Positions 57,234 to 64,000 of a stretch of DNA of 64,000 bases are shown piece after piece. How positions within the stretch are numbered: position 1 is the stretch's first letter; each line of letters opens with the position of its first letter. The translations under genes were made by a program, and so were the position numbers. Below the pieces are notes generated by a model that saw only the letters and a program-made list of their open reading frames with translations, was not told where the DNA came from and did no database searches. The stretch comes from Actinomucor elegans (Eukaryota; Mucoromycota; Mucoromycetes; Mucorales; Mucoraceae), in NCBI GenBank assembly GCA_026027325.1, contig JAMSLZ010000001.1, positions 2,542,001-2,606,000 of the forward strand, given 5' to 3'.

Positions 57234-60200
57234 TGCTAGGTCAAAACATTCGATTGGGTTCCTTAAATGTGCGTAGCATTTTTATGGAGTCCCAAAAAAC
57301 TACACAAAAGGAGTTCGCTTCTTACCTACGCGCTCGTTCTCTTGGTGTGGATATCCTTTGCTTGCAAGAGGTATCTCACTTCTATTCTCAATCTTCTCTC
57401 ACTGATCATCAAATCCGCTCTTTCTCTTTCTTCTTTCCTCGCTGTCCCTTTGTGGTGTCCAAACATTGTGCCATTGTCTGTCTCAAGCCTGGTCTTTCTT
57501 TGGATGCTACTCAAGTTCTCCTGGATGAGCGTTGTGTTGTGGCTACTGTCAAGGATGCCCAGCATAATGTCTTGTGTCGTGTGGCCAATATCTATGCACC
57601 GGCACAGTCTTCGGACCGTCCACTGTTTATACAATCTTTTCTCTCTCTTGCTTTGTGGTCTGAGGTGTCCAACACGCCTTGGATGTTGGTAGGTGACTTC
57701 AACATTCATCTGCACTCTTCTGCCGAGACAAGTCTTTCCTCTGTGGCTCCGCTGTATGATTGGCTTCGTCTCCACTTTAACAACTGTTTCCCGGACGGTC
57801 CTATTACTTTTCCTAGGGCTGGTACTACTATTGATTATATCTTTGGTCATACTTCGCTGGTGACTCGGTTGGTGAATGGTCAAGTCCATTATGTTCCTGG
57901 TGTGTGGACCGATCACTGTCTTTTGACAATCGATCTGCAGCCTGCTTGTGCTCGTATTGGTCCTGGCTGTTGGCGCTTTAATCCCACTCTGCTGGAGGAT
58001 TCAGAGTTTCTCCTATTGCTGGACAAGACGGTGTCTCTCTTTTTCGAATCTTCTGGTGGTGATGGTGACAATGCTAGCCCTGGTGGTAAGGGTGAACCTT
58101 TGAGGGTCCAATCTCAATGGGAATCCTTCAAGTTGTTGCTCAAGTGCTGTGCGCAAAAGTACGCTTGGGGTGCTAAGGCTCGATTCAAGAACAAGGTTGC
58201 TGCTTTACAACAGGAACGTATGAAGGCTGTTTCCTCTTCTGTCTCAGGTATTATGGCTAGTGATGCTACACCGTCAATTCAACCTAGTGATGATTCACTT
58301 CCTCTTCAGGTGGTGCATGAGCTAGAGAAATTGATTGATGGTCAGATTCAGAAAGAAACACGCCAGAATATGCTTCGCTCTGCCACTCGTTGGCATGAAC
58401 TGGGTGAACGTAACAACAAGTATTTCTATCGTGTCATCAAGGATCGCCAGTCTCAACAGACAATCCAGTCCTTGAAGTGCTCTACTACTGGTGAGGTCTT
58501 GGTGGAAGCGGCTGATATACTTCGGGAGGCTCGCGGTTTTTACCAAAAGCTATACACCCCGGACGACATCGATGCCGAAGCCGTGGACTCTCTTTTGAAT
58601 GGTATTCCTGAAGATTTGGTGTTGTCTTCGGATGATGCCAAGTATCTGATGGCTCTGCCTAATGCCGTTACGGTGCTGGATCTACTGGCTCACGCCCCTA
58701 GATCTCGGTCTCCTGGCATGGATGGTATTCCTTTCGAGGTATATCATTACTTGGCTGGTCGTTCGCGACCATTTCTGGACTTGCTGGTGGCAGTCCTTGG
58801 TGGTGCTTTCTCTGGTGTGTTCCCTCCTTCGTGGCAACAAACTCGGATGGTGCTTTTGTTCAAGAAAGGTGATCCTCTGCTCTTGGCTAACTGGCGTCCT
58901 CTCTCTCTGATCAACTCGGATGCCAAGTTGTTTACCAAGTTGCTGGCCAATAGGTTCAACCGTGTTCTTCCCAAGCTGATCAACCCCTATCAAACTGGGT
59001 TCCTTCCTCATCGATTGATCTCGGATAATGGGTGGTTGAATCAAACGTTGATGGCTAATCTTCGGTCGGTGGCTCCAAACCTTCCTCAAGTTGCGGTGTT
59101 ACTTGATCAAGAGAAGGCTTATGATCGGGTCCATCCTGAGTATCTTCGGCGTGTGTTGCTTCGTTTTGGTTTTCCTTCTGGTCTGGTTGGTTGTCTCTCT
59201 TCTTTGTTCTTTGGTACCAAGATCTCCGTGTCCATTAACGGGTGGTTAGGAGCAGCTGTTCCTCAGTTGCGTGGCCTTAGGCAGGGTGATCCACTATCAC
59301 CTCTGTTGTTCAACTTGGCCTTTGAACCCCTGTTGCGGTCTGTCTTGGCTTGTTCTTCTCTGTCTGGTGTTTCTCTGGCTCCTGTGGTGGTTCCTCGGAC
59401 TTGGCTCCCTAACCCTCAAAAGGTCCATCTTGATTTGGGTGATGATACGGGTAACTACCCGCTTGATTTTGTCAGTGGTTCTTCTCCTCCGGCTCCTATC
59501 AAGCTTCTCAGTTATGCCGATGATCTCGAGGTGTTCTTGTCTTCGCCTGGTGAATGGTTGGTGCTTCTGTCTCTTCTTGAGGTCTATGGTCGTGCCTCCA
59601 ACGCCAAGGTGAATCTCAGCAAGACTGTTCTGGTGTCTCTTTCTGGTGTGGCTCATCAGCCTTGGGTTGATATAGCTTCTGCTGCTGGTGTAGAGTGGCA
59701 TGATTCGTCGTCTGTTGGCTCGGTGCGTTACCTTGGTTATCCACTGTATCATACCGATGCTCAGTTACTGCATTTCCTGGATGGTGTCAAAGTCAAGTTG
59801 GAGAGGCATGCAAACATGCTTCGTGAACGACACCTGTCAATTCGTGGTACTGGTCTGGTGGCGAATTCGCTGTTGCTTTCTAAGGTGTATCATCTTCTCC
59901 GTGTGGTTCCTGTGCCTGGCAAGTGGCTTCTGGATATCAAGGCAGTAGTGCGCAAGTATGTGGCATCGTTTTGGCCCGCGCCGTCTTGGTCTTCTTTGTG
60001 TCTTCCTCGCAAGTATGGTGGTGTTGGTCTGGTGGACATCCAAGATCAGAGCTTTGCTTTGCATCTTGTGTATGTTCAACGTCTGCTTCGTCCTCTGGTG
60101 TCTTCGGATTTTGTGTCTCCCTGGTTGGTGTTCTGCTTTCAAGCCTATTCTGGTCATTCTTCGGTTCTCCCTTGGTTGATGTATCCATCTCGATTCAAGC

Positions 60201-61285
60201 CTCGGTTGAATAGCATTCCAACCCTGGATCATCTAACCAAGCTTCTGGTTCGGCTGCCTCCTTTGGTGGTGCATTCTTCTTGGTCTTCTCGGTGGTTTCT
60301 GGATCTTCCTTTGTGCTGTGTGGTGTCTTCTGTTCCTGGTGTTGCTCATGATCTGTCTCCTGGTTTTGTTCCTTCGTCTGTTGCTCCCAAGTATCTCATG
60401 TCTGACATATTCCACTGGAATATTCACTCTGGTACCCTGTTCTCCAATAAGGCTCTGCCAAGTTCCAGCCATGTCAAGTCGGTTTATTATGGTTTAAGTC
60501 CTCCTTTTGGTCCTGTTTCTCTGGCTCTCCCTCCGGTGATTAGGTCCAAAGTTGCTTTCACTTATGATGAACAGCGTGCTCTTCCTGTGTCTCGTTCTGG
60601 TGCTTCTTCCTGGATGCCATCGACCCGTCATTGGACTGTTCCTTCTGGTCCCTCTTCGGTGGTATCTGTTGCCAAACTCCCTCTTGGTGTCTTGCGTCGC
60701 TTCTGGCACGCTGATCACTCTGTTGTTTCTGCTCGTCCTGGTCCTCCTTTGGCTGTGGCTTCTCACTTGCTTTTGCGTCCTTTCTTTTGGCGTTTGTTTT
60801 GGTCCCTCCCCATGGTGGCCAAGGCTTTCACTCCCTGGTGGCGCCTGCTTCACGACAAGATTGGCTATCGCTCTCGGGTGAATCGCTGGTCTCCTCAGCA
60901 GTTTCCTTCTCCTTTCTGTGTTCTCTGCGGTGCTAATGAAGACTTGTACCATTTTGCTGTCGGTTGCCCGCAAAAGTCCGACTACTGGCGTCAAGCTCTT
61001 GTTTTCCTCTCCTTGGATGAAGACTTTCCCTGTGACGCGAACATCTGGGCTGCACTGGTCACTCTATGTAGTCTAGATTGCAAGCCGCTTGATGTGGATG
61101 TGCTTTCCATTTTGGGTTCGATCTTCTATACCCTATGGGCTGCACATTGGCGATGTGTTATTCATGATGATACTTGGTCCTCAGCTTGGGTCCTCAATTC
61201 CTTCAAGACAGATAACAGCCTTGTTATCACCACTTTCTTAGATAGTAGAACTCCTGATGAGTCTACTAGCACAACATTAGATTAG
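57233..61285 (+). CDS. LINE-G ORF2 protein (1350 aa)
   Basis: All endonuclease, reverse transcriptase and finger motifs are as in LINE-A and E. Differences are scattered single residues (for example GIPEDLVLSS for GIPEEVVLSS). Intact frame; nearly identical to LINE-E over the last 100 residues. Confidence 0.95.
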   Translation: MLGQNIRLGSLNVRSIFMESQKTTQKEFASYLRARSLGVDILCLQEVSHFYSQSSLTDHQIRSFSFFFPRCPFVVSKHCAIVCLKPGLSLDATQVLLDERCVVATVKDAQHNVLCRVANIYAPAQSSDRPLFIQSFLSLALWSEVSNTPWMLVGDFNIHLHSSAETSLSSVAPLYDWLRLHFNNCFPDGPITFPRAGTTIDYIFGHTSLVTRLVNGQVHYVPGVWTDHCLLTIDLQPACARIGPGCWRFNPTLLEDSEFLLLLDKTVSLFFESSGGDGDNASPGGKGEPLRVQSQWESFKLLLKCCAQKYAWGAKARFKNKVAALQQERMKAVSSSVSGIMASDATPSIQPSDDSLPLQVVHELEKLIDGQIQKETRQNMLRSATRWHELGERNNKYFYRVIKDRQSQQTIQSLKCSTTGEVLVEAADILREARGFYQKLYTPDDIDAEAVDSLLNGIPEDLVLSSDDAKYLMALPNAVTVLDLLAHAPRSRSPGMDGIPFEVYHYLAGRSRPFLDLLVAVLGGAFSGVFPPSWQQTRMVLLFKKGDPLLLANWRPLSLINSDAKLFTKLLANRFNRVLPKLINPYQTGFLPHRLISDNGWLNQTLMANLRSVAPNLPQVAVLLDQEKAYDRVHPEYLRRVLLRFGFPSGLVGCLSSLFFGTKISVSINGWLGAAVPQLRGLRQGDPLSPLLFNLAFEPLLRSVLACSSLSGVSLAPVVVPRTWLPNPQKVHLDLGDDTGNYPLDFVSGSSPPAPIKLLSYADDLEVFLSSPGEWLVLLSLLEVYGRASNAKVNLSKTVLVSLSGVAHQPWVDIASAAGVEWHDSSSVGSVRYLGYPLYHTDAQLLHFLDGVKVKLERHANMLRERHLSIRGTGLVANSLLLSKVYHLLRVVPVPGKWLLDIKAVVRKYVASFWPAPSWSSLCLPRKYGGVGLVDIQDQSFALHLVYVQRLLRPLVSSDFVSPWLVFCFQAYSGHSSVLPWLMYPSRFKPRLNSIPTLDHLTKLLVRLPPLVVHSSWSSRWFLDLPLCCVVSSVPGVAHDLSPGFVPSSVAPKYLMSDIFHWNIHSGTLFSNKALPSSSHVKSVYYGLSPPFGPVSLALPPVIRSKVAFTYDEQRALPVSRSGASSWMPSTRHWTVPSGPSSVVSVAKLPLGVLRRFWHADHSVVSARPGPPLAVASHLLLRPFFWRLFWSLPMVAKAFTPWWRLLHDKIGYRSRVNRWSPQQFPSPFCVLCGANEDLYHFAVGCPQKSDYWRQALVFLSLDEDFPCDANIWAALVTLCSLDCKPLDVDVLSILGSIFYTLWAAHWRCVIHDDTWSSAWVLNSFKTDNSLVITTFLDSRTPDESTSTTLD

Positions 61286-62754
61286 TAATTTGTAATTTAG
61301 CTTTGTAAAACCACTTTAAGATCAATAAATTACATTTAATACAAAAAAAAAAAAAAACTTGTTACTCCTGGTCGACGTAATGTCGACAATTCCGCAATTC
61401 CTCTTGTTGGTGAGGTCATTTTCGAAGATGATGACCTTAAATCTGAAATCTTGGTTCGCAAGGCTGCTGCTTTGGTGGAGCAAGCTCTCTCTTCTGGTTC
61501 TGTTTTGTTCTCTTTCCCTGGAAAGTTGTTTCCTGATCGTTTTGCTGCTTACAAGGCGATTCAAGACCAAATTGATAGTAAGGTACAGTTTAGGCCTATT
61601 AGTGCTTGGGGCAAAACTGCTGGTGGTGACCTTCTGGTGGAAGCAACTTTCAGGCTGAAGGCTGATGCTTTCAAGGCTGTTGGTTCTGGTATTATGGTGA
61701 ATGGTATTGTCTACAAGGCTGTTTCAACTTCTTCTGGTTCTGGTGCTTCCGTGGGAAATAGTTTAACCCATGTGCAGTTTACGCTGCTCAATGCTATTCC
61801 CAATGAGGATACATTCTTAGTTGACTTGCTTGACTCTTTGGCTTTTTATGGTAAGGTGTACCAATTGAAAAAGTTTACCAGCAAAGGGTATTTCGAGGGC
61901 AAGATGTCGGTGTTGCTTGATACTTCTGTGGGTATGAAGAATGAGGATGGTGAGGTGGTTCCTCCTCAGCCGCTTTCAAGAATGCTCTACATGAGTGCCT
62001 GGGACAACTTTGCTCCCGCTCAGTACAAGAATGCTCCTCCTGTGTGTCACTTCTGTCGCCGTTCAGGTCATGTTCGCAAGGACTGCCCTGAATTGGCCAA
62101 GCGCAGGTGTTTCTCTTGCCAAGAGCATGGCCATACTGCACGTTTTTGTAAAGTGAAGAAGTCCAAGGTGAAGCCTTTTGAGGTAGAGCTTGATGAATAT
62201 GTTGCTTTGTCTGATGATATGAGAACTGGTTCTGATTCCAAGTCAATGGAAGATAACGTAGTGGTTGAGGAAGCTACAGTTGATTTGGCTGATCAGGACG
62301 AGGTTCCGGAATCTTCTGGTGTGTCCTTTGTTGGTGCTGGTGGTGACTCTGGTGTTGGTGCTGGTGTTGGTGCTGGTGTTGGTGCTGGTGTTGGTGCTGG
62401 TGTTGGTGCTGGTGGTGGCTCTGGTGTTGGTGCTGGTGATGATGCTGATGATCAAGATGTGGTGATGACCGAAACCGGTGAGGGTGCTCCTTTGTCTTCC
62501 GGCGTGAATTCAAAGTACAATCCCAACAGTCCGTACGGTTCATTGGCTTCGAAGCATGCTCCTTTTGCTTCTGGTGTTGGAATGAAGGTGGATAGTCCTA
62601 AGGAGATGTTGAATTTGTCCAAGGTCAACTCTTCTACTCAGAACAAGATTGATTTTTTGAAAAAGAACATTGCGAACGTAACCAAGACTTCTGGTAGCTC
62701 TTCGATCAAGGCCCCCAAGCCTTCCAAGTCCTCTGGTTCTGCCCATAGGGCGTA

Positions 62755-64000
62755 ATGTTAGGTTCACACATTCGAATTGGCTCTTTAAATGTGCGTAGCA
62801 TTTTTATGGAGTCCAATAAAAACATACAAAAGGAGTTCGCTTCTTACCTACGCGCTCGTTCTCTCGGTGTGGATATCCTTTGCTTGCAAGAGGTATCTCA
62901 CTTTCACTCTCAATCCGTTCTTTCTGATCAACAAATCCGCTCTTTCTCTTTCTTCTTTCCTTGCTGTCCCTTTGTGGTGTCCAAACATTGTGCCATTGTC
63001 TGTCTCAAGCCTGGTCTTTCTTTGGATGCTACTCAAGTTCTCCTGGATGAGCGTTGTGTTGTGGCTACTGTCAAGGATGCCCAGCATAATGTCTTGTGCC
63101 GTGTGGCCAATATCTATGCACCGGCACAGTCTTCGGACCGTCCACAGTTTCTACAATCTTTTCTCTCTCTTGCTTTGTGGTCTGAGGTGTCCAACACGCC
63201 TTGGATGTTGGTAGGTGATTTCAACATCCACCTGCATACTACCGCCGAGACTAGTCATTCTGCCGTGCTCCCTTGGTATGAATGGCTATGTACTCATTTT
63301 GACAACTGCTTCCCGGATGGGGCTGCTACCTTCCCTCAAGCTGGCACAACCATTGACTACATCTTTGGTCATCGGTCTTTGGCTACGCGCCTGGTGAATG
63401 CTCTGGTCCAATATGTACCCCCAAAGTGGACAGATCACTGTCTTTTGACGGTTGATCTTCTTCCTGCTCGTGCCTCTATTGGTCCAGGTTGTTGGCGGTT
63501 TAATCCCACACTCCTCGATGACACGGAGTTCTTGGCTTTGCTGGACAAGACTGTGGCTCTGTTCTTTGATGGTGGTGATGGTGATTCTGACAATTCTAGT
63601 CATGGTAGTGGTGGAGACCCTTCGCTTTCGGTGCAGGAACGTTGGGAATCCTTCAAGATGTTACTGAAGTGCTGTGCACAGACGTACTCTCGAAGCATGA
63701 AGACTCGGTTCAAGAACAAAGTTGCTGCGTTGCAAAAGGAACGTATGAAGGCTGTTTCCTCTGTTGAGTCAGGTGTTAGGACTAGTGATGCTACACCGTC
63801 GATTCAACCTAGTGGTGATTCACTTCCTTTTCAGGTGGTGCATGAACTAGAGAAATTGATCGATGGTCAGATTCAAAAAGAAACTCGCCAACATATGCTT
63901 CGCTCGGCCACTCGTTGGCATGAACTTGGGGAACGCAACAACAAGTATTTCTACCGGGTCATCAAGGAGCGGCAGTCTTCTATGACTATCCAATCCTTAA
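62755..64000 (+). CDS. LINE-O ORF2 protein, first 415 codons (partial, runs off the window)
   Basis: The frame starts on the ORF1 stop (TAATG) with MLGSHIRIGSLNVRSIF and stays open to the window edge. It contains the whole APE endonuclease (LCLQEVSHF, VGDFNIHLHT, TTIDYIFGH, WTDHCLLTVDL) and the linker to the reverse transcriptase. It matches LINE-D ORF2 (subfamily 2) closely, with few changes such as FFPCCPF for FFPRCPF. The catalytic part lies outside. Confidence 0.92.
   Translation, partial: MLGSHIRIGSLNVRSIFMESNKNIQKEFASYLRARSLGVDILCLQEVSHFHSQSVLSDQQIRSFSFFFPCCPFVVSKHCAIVCLKPGLSLDATQVLLDERCVVATVKDAQHNVLCRVANIYAPAQSSDRPQFLQSFLSLALWSEVSNTPWMLVGDFNIHLHTTAETSHSAVLPWYEWLCTHFDNCFPDGAATFPQAGTTIDYIFGHRSLATRLVNALVQYVPPKWTDHCLLTVDLLPARASIGPGCWRFNPTLLDDTEFLALLDKTVALFFDGGDGDSDNSSHGSGGDPSLSVQERWESFKMLLKCCAQTYSRSMKTRFKNKVAALQKERMKAVSSVESGVRTSDATPSIQPSGDSLPFQVVHELEKLIDGQIQKETRQHMLRSATRWHELGERNNKYFYRVIKERQSSMTIQSL

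Larger units (their letters stand above)
49624..61356 (+). mobile_element. LINE-G: full-length LINE inserted in LINE-O ORF1, itself split by LINE-H
   Basis: It is bounded by the 13-bp duplication ACTTGTTACTCCT (49611-49623, 61357-61369). The 5' end AGGCTCTTTCGCTTAAAG is the full-length family start. Its pieces are 49624-49853 and 55774-61356, with a poly(A) tail at 61343-61356. Confidence 0.95.
49549..62755 (+). pseudogene. LINE-O ORF1, interrupted by LINE-G after codon 25
   Basis: Coding pieces 49549-49623 and 61370-62755 join in frame to 487 codons (VLVTP then GRRNVDNSAIP), the same length as LINE-D ORF1. The protein is of subfamily 2: zinc knuckles CHFCRRSGHVRKDC and CFSCQEHGHTARFC, a Gly-Val-Gly-Ala repeat tract (longer uninterrupted run than in LINE-D), and the SGSAHRA end. 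There is no other damage. The part after the insertion is open on its own but lacks the start. Confidence 0.92.
43447..64000 (+). mobile_element. LINE-O: outer LINE (subfamily 2) containing LINE-E, G and H; continues beyond the window
   Basis: Its pieces are 43447-43580 (5' UTR from GGCTCTTTCGCTTAAAG), 49408-49623 (rest of 5' UTR and first 25 codons of ORF1) and 61370-64000 (rest of ORF1, start of ORF2). The gaps are exactly the insertions E and G, each with its duplication. The pieces join without loss. Confidence 0.93.

Noticed and set aside
1..64000. tRNA, rRNA or other structured RNA genes
   Set aside because: No stretch with the conserved boxes or arms was recognised by eye; a covariance-model scan would be needed to exclude diverged copies.

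Overview
The window looks like a transposon graveyard from a filamentous fungus of the Mucoromycotina, most likely a Mucorales genome (Mucor/Rhizopus-like). The evidence is short GT-AG introns with TACTAA-type branch sites, a Tnp2-type transposase of the kind common in that group, chromodomain Ty3/Gypsy elements, several Tc1-type elements, and a large L1-like LINE family resembling the Grem-LINE1 elements reported around Mucor centromeres. No ordinary housekeeping gene, rRNA, tRNA or CRISPR array was recognised. Nearly every coding region belongs to a mobile element.

Left part (1-3561): the 5' part of a Gypsy element (Gypsy1, minus strand) sits inside a Tc1-type element (Tc1-A). Region 3564-4693 holds no recognisable gene.

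Middle part (4694-30039): a decayed Tnp2-type transposase gene (pieces at 4694-5886, 19303-19543, about 21104-21154, 26998-28391) is split by three insertions: Tc1-C (5887-19300), an AT-rich Merlin/IS1595-like element (Merlin-2, about 19544-21103), and a full-length LINE (LINE-A, 21155-26997, 16-bp target-site duplication). Tc1-C is itself split by a complete chromovirus (Gypsy2, 6489-16643, TSD TTCAA) and by Tc1-D (17330-18946). Gypsy2 carries Merlin-1 in its 5' LTR (6947-8945, TSD CTTTTATT) and Tc1-B in its RNase H region (12352-13985). Removing each insertion with one copy of its duplication restores the Tc1-C and Gypsy2 reading frames exactly. Tail-to-tail with the Tnp2 gene is a four-exon gene of unknown function (28494-30039, minus) whose first exon is cut by a solo LTR of the Gypsy1 family.

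Region 30263-33500 is poor in genes; one pair of spliced exons is possible. From 33728 on the window is almost pure LINE. On the minus strand a full-length copy (LINE-D, 36854-42671) sits inside an internally deleted copy (LINE-C). On the plus strand one element (LINE-O, 43447 to beyond 64000) contains two same-family insertions, E (43581-49407) and G (49624-61356), and G contains H (49854-55758). These are proved by matching 13-15 bp duplications. The two arrays point away from each other across a 380-bp AT-rich spacer (42981-43360), a layout that invites a centromere hypothesis.

Most young elements have intact open frames: six LINE copies have uninterrupted or exactly restorable frames in the visible part, and both Merlin-1 genes are open. 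The LINE proteins work as a pair: ORF1 binds RNA through zinc knuckles, and ORF2 (endonuclease plus reverse transcriptase) nicks DNA and copies the RNA in place. ORF2 starts on the ORF1 stop codon (TAATG) in every copy.
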